This document shows positions 1 to 11,070 of a stretch of DNA of 64,000 nt, piece by piece; position 1 is the stretch's first letter, and every line of letters starts with the position of its first letter. This DNA is from Rotaria sordida. Taxonomy: Eukaryota > Rotifera > Eurotatoria > Philodinida > Philodinidae. The position numbers and the translations under genes were made by a program. The notes under the pieces were generated by a model. That model was not told the DNA's origin. It ran no database searches and saw only the letters and a program-made list of their open reading frames with translations. The stretch lies in assembly GCA_905250125.1 (NCBI GenBank), contig CAJNOL010001174.1:1-64000 (forward strand), in the 5' to 3' direction.

Positions 1-63
1 ATCAATAACAAATATAAAGTTGTACTTGAATGCTTACTATGTAATCGTCAACGAAGAATGGGG

Positions 64-861
64 TCATTCAGAAGATGAAACCTGAAATTCAAATTTTCCA
101 TCATGATCGTATAAATGTGCTTTTGCATAAGCCGAACTTTGTTTTATCTGGTAAATTCCACATGTATATTCTCGAAGAAAATCAAGTGTTAAATATTGAA
201 AATCAATATTATTATCAATATGAAGTATGTTTTTCCAATTGTTTCTTAAGGATAAATCACCATTAGATATTAACTGTTGGAGGTGACTTGTTTTGTTTTT
301 CATCAATAACATTTTATTTGCTAAAGCATAATCATCAGCTGATTTTCCATAAAAAAGACGAGGTCGATATTTATTTAAGTTTGCTGCTAAAGTTCTAACG
401 AGTATATCGATATCAAGAAGAAAATCTTGACTGATTCGCTCGGAAAAAAATCTCCATGTTCTAAATTGTGAACGAAAGGATTCAATTACCCATTTTGTTT
501 TGGTGATCATTCTCGTATCATTTGCTTGATCAGCATCAAGTTGTTTAGCACCTGTTTTAAGAAATCCCGGCATTTTAAGAGCAAATCCTAATTGTTCGAA
601 TACACCTGCAACGTTGCGGAAGCTGCGATCAACGATTTGTGTATCACCTGGCTCACAGATGACAGACAAATTATCATTCATTTCGAGAATTGCCTAAATA
701 AGTAAAAAAATAAATGTTAAACTTCATAATATAAGAGAAAGAGTAGTCCTTAGTTACATTTAGTATTTCAAAACATTTCAATACATTAATATCTTCAAAA
801 GTAAATGGGAAGCAATAAAAATCAAAATAAATCATTGGCACAATAAATCCCTCTGCTTTTT
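64..861 (-). CDS. DDE-superfamily transposase-derived gene, 3' part
   Basis: The main exon is 64..693 on the minus strand, ending at a stop. A likely upstream exon is 758..861, joined in phase 0 across a 64-bp intron. The protein reads like the C-terminal half of a DDE_Tnp_4 transposase (Harbinger/ISL2EU/THAP-linked group). It has the segment GDTQIVDRSFRNV (family pattern GD-x-x-x-DRGFRD), then an ANDTRMITKTKWVIES block that matches the family's EAN-x-R-x-VTK-x-RWVVE, carrying the last catalytic glutamate. The Gly of DRGF is Ser here. I did not find the DNA-binding N-terminus: the frame upstream of 861 is closed. The gene is either a truncated transposon copy or a domesticated transposase fragment. 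No terminal inverted repeats were seen around it. Confidence 0.6.
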
Positions 862-869
862 CTTGAATA

Positions 870-2930
870 AAATTTTTTTCGGATTAGTAGAAAGATCAAT
901 AACTAGTAAAAGAAAAAAATATTATGTCTTCTAATATAAGGTTTTCCCTTGAATACCAATAAGTCGAGCCATACGAAAACTTTTTATTCGTAATGCATTT
1001 ATTTTTCAGGTTGCGGGTTACAATAACCTCTGTACTTCTACTTTTTCTCCTTCCGTAGAATATATCAAGCAAGAATATAGGTAAAGAAAATAAATAATTT
1101 ACATTTACGAGCTCCAATTTATATAAATACATACCAAAGTTAGACTTGAATTATTTAGTTTTTCTGAAATAGTAATTAGAAAAATGTGGGTGTGTGGGTG
1201 TGGATGTGTGAGTGTGTGGATACACATACGAACAGCACACCCACACCCCACACCCACGCTGACAGCCACATCCCACCCTTTTTATAGTTTATTGAACTGA
1301 TGAATGTTTTTGTAACCAGACGTCGTTGACTTGCATAGTTCCTATGATACAAGAGAACTTAGTAAGGCAAACAAATGAAAGTAATATTTTGTTTTTTTTT
1401 ACTACAGAACTTGAAGTAACGGACTATGAGCAAAGGCGTTTTGTGGTTTTTTTTATTGGAGTCATAATTAATAACGATGACGATGATGTACTACTACTAC
1501 TTGTGACGAAAAGGATAGTGGAAGTATTAGCCCAAGAGAGCAATCGCTTTATTGGGCGTCTTCACATCACAAATCGTGCCATTCTCATATAAAGCAAGTG
1601 CTTATATAGGAGAGAGAAAAGAGAACGAAACAGACGAAAGAAAAGAGAGAAGGAATGAGACCACGAAAGATATGCGATTATCGTTCCACTACTGTCCTTG
1701 GATACTGATGAAAATAGAGATAGATTGATCTCTTTTTCTTGTTTTCAAATTGTAGTCGTTCTCTTTTGAATATGTAAGAATGGTCGTCGATTATTACAAG
1801 ACGACGAATAAACAAATAAGAAGAAAAACAATTCAATGTGGTCACATAACTATTACTAAATCATAGAATGTTCTATAAAGAATAATAGTCTCAATATTTT
1901 ATAGATATTTCTGTTAAATTATACTGTCAGAATTTAATCTTTATCTAAAGATTTTTCTCATTCAATTGTCTACAACTGAAGAATTCGAAAGATAATAAAT
2001 CTTATATCAGAACAATAAAAAAAAAATATCCACAGAGAAATAGTTATAGAGTCAGGAAAAAAATCGAAATCGATACTTGAATCAATGTTCTTTAAAAGTA
2101 ATTGATGTCTTTTTTGGATTGAATAAATCATACCAAATGATTATTTTTCTCATTAAAGTTATGCTGTGTACATGTTCAAAAATTGCATGAAAATAATCAT
2201 TTTTTTAAGTGAAAGAAATTTTAAAAAAACCAATAAACGAAAAGGCAGTACTTTCGTTCTGTTTATATCGCTTGAACCGCCTCAAAAATTAATTTTCATC
2301 ATTTTTTCAACGACCGATGAGAGGCGAAATCGATCGTCGTGATACTCTATTCAAGAGTTCACCATGTAGTCAAAGGAATTATCCATGTATCTTTATCCTA
2401 ATTTAACAAGTTAGGGTGAAGCTGTTCGAGAGAAATCATGTTATTTCATTATGAAAAACAATTCGAAAGTAGTGTCGTGAGTTTGATGTTGCAGAGCTGA
2501 CAAAAGAAATATAGTGAAAGTAATTTTAATTTTTTGAACTTCGTCAAAGTCATGAAATTTTTTGATGAATATATACAAAATAAAAAAGTTTTCTATTATT
2601 TGACTTTCTAGGAAGTTCATGCATTTTGATTAACGTAAATATCCACAGACATTTTTTTTTATAAACGAGGAGTGTCACATGAGTAAATCTTTGACCATAT
2701 TTGTGTCACTTCACATTTCAATTCTTAGATCAAACCCATGTATTCGATGACGCTTAAATTGCGCCGTAATTATACTCAGATGGAAAAATATCACAATTGA
2801 ATCCTATGGTGGAATCCCATCGATTTCTATACGAAACCATGATTTCCTAGGAATTTCTATAGAAATGTGCTGTCTGGGATTTCAATAGGATTTTATGGAA
2901 TCGGATTCCATAAATTCTCACGTCAGAACT
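870..2930. other. Gene-free stretch
   Basis: No coding region is supported here. Short open frames (e.g. 1326-1592) lack any recognisable family or splice partners. The stretch holds A/T-rich simple sequence and the GT/AC palindromic patch noted separately at 1184-1275. From about 2760 to 2930 there are near-palindromic words such as GGAATCCCAT and GGGATTTC, which may be the eroded end of a small transposon. Confidence 0.5.
1184..1275. repeat. GT-rich/AC-rich palindromic patch with TGTGGG words
   Basis: About 35 bases rich in GTGTGGG are followed after a short spacer by about 30 bases rich in CCCACACC, so the two sides can pair as a hairpin. The words match the TGTGGG telomeric unit reported for bdelloid rotifers (from memory). 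Similar but weaker GT/AC pairs occur near 8150-8260 and 54132-54192. It could be an interstitial telomere-like repeat or the paired ends of a tiny mobile element. Confidence 0.4.
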
Positions 2931-2934
2931 CATA

Positions 2935-3130
2935 GTTTTTTGTAGTAGAAAAATGTTGGATTTTGTTGTCTCCTCTTATGGGATTCTACAGTTTGCCGTA
3001 TTAGAAAAGAGCTGAATTTTGTTGTATCTTATGGCATACTACAGTTTCCAATAGTAGAAAAATATTGAATTCTGTTGTATCTCATGAGATCCTGTAGTTT
3101 CCCATGCTGAAAAAATGTTGAATGTTGTTA
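2935..3130. repeat. Degenerate tandem repeat, about 53-bp unit, four copies
   Basis: Four successive units share the pattern GTAGAAAAATRTTGAATT, TTGTTGTATCT, ATGRGATNCTACAGTTT. Units start near 2940, 2997, 3050 and 3105. Identity between units is moderate, so the array is old. No gene lies within it. Confidence 0.6.
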
Positions 3131-3388
3131 TGCCCTATGAAATCTCAGAGAAAATTATATGACGATCGAGAATTTTATAATAGCTTCTCCAACCTGCCGT
3201 CGTTTCTCTCTCACATCTTAATAGTTTTATTATCGTCTGTTTCCATAATAATAGAACAAATCTGATCTTTTATCGACAAGTTATCCCAATGCTTGCTTTC
3301 AAAAAATACTAAGATTATAATGAGAGATGAATACATTTATCATAGATACACAAAAAAAGACGCAACCATAGCCAGAATCAATAGGCAT

Positions 3389-3864
3389 TTAACCCTTTCG
3401 AATTGATTCGATTTTCCTAGAAAATAACGGGTGACCCATAATAAATGGCCACACTTCGCATCTCATATTTTAATCTTTAAATACGTTTTATTACAATACA
3501 ACATATACCACAGGATGCAGCGTGAAAAGCTCTACAATCTACATAGTAAAGCTCATTTCAATTGTATACTTTGTGTTTCCAAAAAAAAGTAAAACTTTGT
3601 GTGACCAGTTTTTGAGGTTGCGACAATTGATCGTACAGAATTTTACTTGTTTTGAAAATAAAAAGTACACAATTGAGATAAGCTTTACGATGTGGATTGT
3701 AGAGCTTTTCACGTTGCATCTTATGGTATATGCTGTGTTTTTAATAAAACGTATTTAAAGATAAAAATATGAAATGCAAAGTGCGACCATTTCTTCTGGG
3801 TCACCCATTGGCTTTAAAATATAGTGTGACCCACCGGTGGGTCACATCGACTCGAAAGGGTTAA
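3389..3864. mobile_element. piggyBac-like MITE with long inverted arms and TTAA flanks
   Basis: The element occupies 3393..3860 (468 bp) and is flanked on both sides by TTAA (3389-3392 and 3861-3864). It begins CCCTTTCGA and ends TCGAAAGGG. Beyond the tips, arms of over 150 bp are imperfect reverse complements: for example AAATACGTTTTATTA near 3480 pairs with TAATAAAACGTATTT near 3743, and GTGAAAAGCTCTACAAT near 3520 pairs with its complement near 3700. TTAA duplications with a CCC tip are the hallmark of piggyBac. No transposase is encoded. Long paired arms suggest a foldback-type non-autonomous derivative. Confidence 0.75.
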
Positions 3865-4385
3865 TTAGTAAGGATCACAATAGTATTATTATAAATATAC
3901 ATATATATGAATGATAATCTGAAAAAAACCCTTAGACACCTAATTTTTTGTCATAGCGTTAACTACATATCAGGAATGAAGAATCATAATCATGAACTCT
4001 TGTCAGATTTTCTTAGTTTCACTGAAAACAGAAGAAAATTATTCTTTCACTCATATATTTTTGTTTCTGTACATGACACATATGCATAAGTTATTCGAAT
4101 GATAATGCTAGAAAATCAACTGAGGAATGAAGTAATTTATGAAATTTAATGTTCAGTATGATCAAGATTGTAAACGATAGATTTATATGTGTAAGTTTGA
4201 ATGCTCGTTAATACGTTTTTTTGTTGATGGAAATGTTTCAAAATATAGTGCTGCGAAACTGGTCAATATTTAACCTTCAGTGTTTATTTATTTCGACGAA
4301 TGATAGATAGAATATTAGTACGATTATAATTAGGAATGAATTAGAATGATTATAAAACTCACGAATGTTGCTAGTGTGACTTGTA

Positions 4386-5316
4386 AGGGGTTGTGCAAAG
4401 AAAATGGCGTGTCTTGTTTGCTTCTCTCAAATGTATGAAAGTTGAACATGCAGCTCTAATAATATGTAATGATAGATAGCACTCGAAGAGTACAACATAT
4501 CTATACAGAAAGAGCTATGATTGAAGTGTCTATCTTATAAAAAAAATGAAATCCAAAGACCATGAAAAAGTAGTGTTACTCAAAACTTGTGATCGCTTAT
4601 CATGATTACAGACGAAGGGGCATTTATATATATATATATATGAATTTGATCGATGTACAACTCAACGCTAGTGGGCGCTAGATATTAAAATTGCAAACAT
4701 TCAATTGTAAAAATCGCCTGTAATAATAGAGAAACTTGTGCAAAAATACAGTACAGCAGGTCAAAAAAATCATTATTGACGAAATTGACAGTAAATTTAC
4801 CTCGAATTGGGCGTCAACTCAATACATCACGATGCTTTTTAAGATGAACAGTTAAAGAGAACCTCTATCTTCATCTATAGCACATAATGATCCTGCCAAA
4901 GTCAAATGATAATTAGAAAAAACGTTATAGGAAGATGATAACAAAAGAATTTTCTTTAGTGATGAAAATTTTTTCTGTTGACGTTATGTTTAGCTGACAA
5001 AACGATCAAATATATACGGCAAGTCGAGAACTGGCAGATAGAAATGATGGTATTCATTCGACATCTAGTAAATAAACCCACCTTAATTTGCAATCATGAC
5101 AAGCGATCACAAGCCTTGAGTAACACTACTTTTTCATGGTCTTGAGATTATCATTTTTTTTGTTTATAAGACCGACATTTCAATCATAGTTGTTCCTTTA
5201 TAGATATATTATACTCTTCGAATACTATTTATCACTAGTTTATTGGAACTACATACTCAACTTTTATACATTTAAGAGAAACAAACAAGATGTGCCATTT
5301 TCTCTGCAGAAACCGT
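4386..5316. mobile_element. Decayed Tc1/mariner-type element with about 230-bp terminal inverted repeats
   Basis: Left arm 4386-4620 and right arm 5085-5316 are clear reverse complements of each other. For example, CATGAAAAAGTAGTGTTACT at 4562 pairs with its complement ending near 5141, and ATGATTGAA near 4515 pairs with TTCAATCAT near 5174. TA dinucleotides flank the tips. The interior, read on the plus strand around 4950-5075, gives fragments resembling a mariner-family catalytic core: FFSDE, then FSVD, then QNDQIY and ASRE in neighbouring frames. The copy is inactive, with frame breaks and stops. Tips read AGGGGTTGTGCA and ACGGTTTCTGCA, so the ends have diverged more than the arm interiors. 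Confidence 0.65.
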
Positions 5317-5319
5317 TAT

Positions 5320-6033
5320 ATGATTTGGAAAAAATCTGAATGAACAAATTTGAAATTGATTACTTTTCTTTTAGCTATTCTTGCAGTGACATTCCATTTA
5401 GAACCTTAACAGTTCAATTGTAAACTATTGATCATTCTCCAAATTAGAAGGTCTTAGAGTACTTTTTGATGAAATTGCAAAAATCTCTATTTTCTACTCT
5501 TCCATAGAGCAATACAAAGATCGTCTTTATTAGCTACTCTTTTTTTAAAACTTCTAAATTGTTTTTTCTTTCTAGTAGCTATTCTAGTTTTTCGAAATCG
5601 ACATCTTCAAGACTTGATATTGTTTTTCTATCGACAAAAAACCCTTAATCAACCCATTTTTACCAGAAAACCAGACAGCATAGTCACGTGTATTTAAATG
5701 CGTTCTAATCAAAGATCAGCAAATATCCAAAAGATCGAGAGAAAGTTTCGACGAAACAACTTAAATTTTGTTTTTTTTGGAAGGTGGGCAGTACCTCTCT
5801 CTCTCTCTCTCGCTAACTGTTTTCTATGATTTTACATTTGGTAGATCATTGTCATAGTATATTTCTAAGTCATACATATACAAATACACAAAACAAGAAA
5901 AAAAGTGTCATACAAAAAAACAAACTCAACAACTATATCACCGGAAAATATAAATAACGAAAGTTATAAAAAAAGAAATGAAAATAATCTTTTATGCACA
6001 TACATCTACGAATCAATGATTTAATTTGAGATT
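5320..6033. other. Spacer downstream of the Toll-like receptor
   Basis: A/T-rich DNA with a short CTCTCT run near 5795-5812. No gene or structured repeat was seen. It contains the presumed 3' untranslated and termination region of the minus-strand receptor gene that ends at 6034. Confidence 0.4.
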
Positions 6034-9000
6034 TTAATCAGTAACATAAGTAGCTGAACCACAATTTTTCTCAAGAAATAATTCTAATTGTTCATGTATA
6101 AGTGAACTTGGATTTGAATTCCATTCATATATATCTGATGTTTGATATAATCGTGCTATTTTTTCTCGTACTTTAATTGATGTTATTTGATGATTTTTTT
6201 CATTATTAATAAGTATAATAAAACATTTAAATGTTGAACATGTTGATATAATTTTCATATAATCATGTACTAAATGATATGGTTTACGTAAAATTAATAT
6301 TGTTACACATGAATTTTCAATTAACCAATCAAGTTCACCTAACATTCTATCACGATGTATAAAATAAAAACTAAAACGTTTTCCATACATAGATTCAATA
6401 TTTTTACCAATATATTCATGAATATATTCACTATCATTTATTGAATAAATTACAAGAACATCAAGTTTTATTTGTAAACATGAACGTGTTGTTATTAATG
6501 ATGAAGGATGTCGATTTTTTATTGATTGTAGTGTTATTGATGTTGATATTGTTGATGAATGTGATATAGGACGATGTAAAATAATATGTCGTGGAGGTGG
6601 AAGTGGTGGAACATTTGATTGAAAATTATTACTAGAATTTGAATCTGTTTGAGATATTGTTAATGGTATTGATGCATAATCATCTTCATCAGTATATGAA
6701 AGAGAATTATCAATATCTTGATGATTATATATTGTATGAGAATTTAAAGCTAAATAAAATAAAATTTGATTTTAAAAAAAAAAATACAAAACAATTCATG
6801 AAAAGTTTATTATTTTATTTACCTTTTGTATTACAATGATTTATTCCTTTATTTATATCACCATTAGATAAATATTTTTTTTTGAAAAATAATCGACGTT
6901 TTTTATGATAAATATATAATGTTATAATACATATTAATATGAATATAGATAAAATAAAACCAAGAAGAATATATTTTTGTTGAAATCCTATTGTAAAAAA
7001 ATGATTTAATGATGTTGTTGAATTAATAGCATGTTCAATATTATTGCTATTCATATTAAATATTGTTATTTGACATGATTCTGTATTTGAATAATTACAA
7101 CAATCTTGAGCTGTAAGTGGTCGTTCAATAAGAAATGATGAAGATATTATTGATCTATTACATGATAAACCATTCGCATATGTTAAAAAATTTAAACGTA
7201 TATTCGATTGTAATTCTTTATTACCATTATAAAATTTTGGTATCCATAAATTATTATGTAAATAAAGTTTTTTAAGATTAATCATATTTGAAAATGTTTT
7301 TGATTCAATATTTTGAATATGATTTGATGATAAATCTAAATATTCCATATTAATCATTGTAGAAAAATGATTATTTGATAAATATTCTAAATAATTATTT
7401 GCTAATGATAAATATTTTAAATTAATTAAATATGTTAAATTATTTTCAATTAATTTTATTTGATTATTATTTAAATATAAATGTGTTGTAGAATATGGAA
7501 TATTTAATGGAATTTTATTTAATTGACGATTAGAACAATTAACATAATTATATGTTAAATCATATGAATGTTTACATGAACATTCATTTGGACAATTTAA
7601 ATAACAATTACAATTATTTTTTGAAAGTAATGTTGAACAACATAAACATGTTGATGGACAATATTTTGTATATGAACAAAAACTATTTGATGAATTAATA
7701 TCAAATAAAGATCGATGTATAGATGATTCAATCATATCAATACATTTTAAATTAAAAAGATGTAAAAATTTAATACGTGTTTGTTTAGCAAAAACATTTG
7801 ATAGAAAATTTTTTTGTACAAAATTATATTGACGACGAGATCGAATATAATGATTAAAATTAGATGGATAAAAACCTACTGGTGGTGTTTGTTGAAATAA
7901 TGGAGGCACTAAAAAATAAAACAATATTATTTTAAACATACAAATTCAATGAAAAGCTTTTTTTCTAATTCGAATTTTATCTGCCCATAGAAATCTACTT
8001 AATCTAAACACATATATGTTTTGCTATTAGTCTCTACTGCCTAATGTAAATTGAGATTGCATTGAATAATAACATATAAAAGTAGAACGAATAGCTTATG
8101 AGAAATCTCAAAGATAAACATAGTCTGGTTCGATTTTTTCAAAGACATGAGGATTGGGGTGTTCATCTGGGGTGTGAATGTGGATAATTAACCTTTTCTT
8201 CGCACCTACGCCTACACTCCTACTCACACTCCATCCTCAATGAAGTCTCTTCATAACACCTGAAACATTTTTTCTTTAATGGATACCATTATCAATAAGT
8301 GCTGAATTCAATATCGAAATAACTGAAGCTTACTTAAGTATTGAGTATAGTCTATGATATTTTGTGTAATGAAAATAAGTGTTAATATGTTCTTAATATC
8401 ATGAAAATATATTAGTAAAGGACGCGGGAGTGTGTAAGACACTGAGTTTGAGACGTCTAATATCTCCAGCCACTTTATTCGTAAACTTATACAGAAAAAT
8501 GAGATGAATTTTTCTGTAATAAACTTAAATAAAATTCTAGGGATTACAGATCTCTATGAGGATAGAATATTCACAAAAATGGAGATTACTTGTTTAATAT
8601 TAGCCCAACATGTAGAACCTTTGAGCAAAGAACCAAACTCAATTTATACTGATTAGAAAGAACATTGAATTATGTATCATTTCATATGAGAACTACTATT
8701 GTTTCACTATTATTTCGTGAAAAAGATCTATTATGAGAAATAATATTCTTCCATCTAGCATGGTTTTATAGTCTAGAACAGAACAATGATTAGAGTTGTT
8801 TGATATATTTTCTCCATGCAAGCCATTCTCTTTTATGTTTAATCTGATAGAACAAAATGAGAGTACGAAATATTCATTTTTGCACTCAGTTGTAGGCTAT
8901 AGGATCATACTAGATGGAAGAATGTTATTTCTTATGATAGATCTTTTTAATAAAATAATAGTAGTTCTCATATGGGACGACTTATAATTAAATACTCTTT

Positions 9001-11070
9001 CTAATCAGTATAATTAAATTTAATTCATCGCTCAAAGATTCTATATTTTGTGCTAGTAATTAACAAGTAAACCTTCAATGAAGGTCCAATATTTTTTTTG
9101 TGTGTATTCTCGCCTTCCAGTGACCTGTAATCCTCAGAATTTCACTTAAATTTATTTCTCGTTTTTCTACATAGGTTTTCAGCAAAAGTGTCTGAAAATA
9201 TTATGTGTCCAAAAATCAGACTCTTATGAACCCCTATTCTTTGAAGAGATGTTGTTTTGCAATAAAGTTACCTCCACTATATTTTACACCTTAATCCTAC
9301 ATGAATTATGTTAAACTTTCTTTTTCTCGAAATATAAATGTACTGAGATGCTACCAATATGTCACAGAAACCTTTAGGTACATCAATACCTTCGAGTATT
9401 TTATAAGTGTTTAGTACATGACTATAAAATGCTTCTAAATATTCAATCTATTAACTCGTTGCAAAAATTTCTCATAGAATACTATAGAAATTGTGTGGAT
9501 ACCTGGTGCATACCAATGTACTGAGATAATTCTCAGCAGGATATTCAACCAAGATTCTATGATATACTAGTAACAGCAGGGTACCCGAAAAGGTACTCCA
9601 CTGGCAACTGAGAGCAGTATCTCAACATTCTTTAGTCGAACTAATCTATATCAAATTGGTTATTGTTTATCGATTGTACTTACAATTTAAAGTAGTTTGT
9701 TTTTGATATGATGATGTATGATTTTTATAAAAATTCAAAATACTTTCATATAAATTACAATCACATTCTAATGGATTATTATTAATATCTAATTCAATAA
9801 ATGGTCCACGATGTTTTGTATCATTTAATAATATTAATGGAAATTTTAATGTTTTTAAACGATTATAATTCATATTAAGTGATAAAATATATTTATCTTG
9901 TGTTGATGATGATAAAAATATTTCGAAATTAATTTTTTCAAAATTATTTTTTGAAAGATCAACATATAAAACAGGTAAATGATGATCATAACTTTCAATA
10001 CTATGTGCATCATATGGTATAGGTAAATGTGGAAATGTATCTAAATAATTTCCTGATATATTTAAATGTCGAAGTTTTTGTAATGGTAAAAATAAATCAT
10101 CAAAAGATAATGTTGGTAAAGTATAACTTAAATCAAGTATTTCTAAATAAGGTATACGTGTAAATGTATCTTGTTGAATTTCTAATGGTGAATTATAACT
10201 TAAATTTAATATATTTAATGAATATAATGTTTTAAATGAATAATAATCTAATGATTTAATATAATTATTTGATAAATCTAAATAACGTATTGTTAATGGA
10301 AATTTATTTGTTATTAATGTTAATTGATTATTTGATAAAATTATTGTTGTTAAATCTGGTAGATTTATTTGTGAAAATATTTTATTTAATTGTTTATCAT
10401 TTAATTTTGTATAACATAAATTAAGATAGGAAAGATGTGGAAAAAAACCACTTAAATTATAATCTTCTGTATATGTTATTGTTAAATGTGTTAATGATAT
10501 TAATGAATGTAATTCAAATGGTTTAATTAAAAATTTAATTGAATGTAAAATTAATATTTTTGTTGAAATTAAATTTAAATATTTTATATTAAATGTTGTA
10601 TTATAAAAAATTAATTTTTCTGATAAATAATTATGATTTTCAATAAATGAATTTATAAAACGTAATGATGAAATTTTTAATAAACAATTTGGTATTTGAT
10701 TTGATGAAAAATTAAATATTAAATTAAAAAATGTTAATTGTGAAAAATTTTTTAAAAAACATAATTGTTCATAATTAATAATATCATAATTAAAATTATG
10801 AAATTCAATTTGTTGTTCAATTTGAAATGATATTGGTGTTATTTCATTAAGTTTTATACGTAAAAATTCTTCATTTGTATTATTTATACAAATTAATGAT
10901 GATGTTAATGAACAAAGATTTGAAGTTAAATATATTGATGGTGATGATAAACATTTACATATATCACATTTTAATATATGTTCATTTGAATCAATATATT
11001 GACATGGATATAAAAGTGTTGTTATAATCGTAAAAAGTTGAAAATAAATGTAAATTTGAATATAATTCAT
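6034..11070 (-). CDS. Toll-like receptor (LRR ectodomain, one TM, TIR)
   Basis: Three exons, 9684..11070, 6823..7908 and 6034..6749, join in phase to 1062 codons plus stop. Residues 1-16 or so are a hydrophobic signal peptide, followed by leucine-rich repeats and a cysteine-rich LRR C-cap (ECDCNLYES, near the end of exon 1). Next come a cysteine cluster and LRR N-cap (CPNECSCK), four or more LRRs, and a second cysteine-containing cap. A transmembrane helix lies near 776-798, then a basic stop-transfer patch, a Ser/Pro-rich linker, and a TIR domain near 918-1055 (LDVLVIYSINDSEY, then FIHRDRMLGE). Two LRR-cap clusters are typical of protostome 'multiple cysteine cluster' Toll proteins. The BB-loop reads RDRMLG where most Tolls have RD-x-x-PG. 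A splice-acceptor-like TTTCTAG lies one base before the ATG. The intron at 7909-9683 (1.8 kb) carries a foldback repeat. It is probably an innate immune or developmental receptor. Confidence 0.9.
8583..9080. repeat. Foldback (long inverted repeat) inside the first intron of the Toll-like receptor
   Basis: The left arm, about 8583-8778, is an imperfect reverse complement of the right arm, about 8889-9080. Matching blocks include ATTCTTCCATCTAG (8748-8761) with CTAGATGGAAGAAT (8910-8923), and TACTGATTAGAAAGA (about 8648) with its complement near 8995. The loop is about 110 bp. It is probably a non-autonomous DNA transposon. Clear target-site duplications were not found. Confidence 0.6.
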
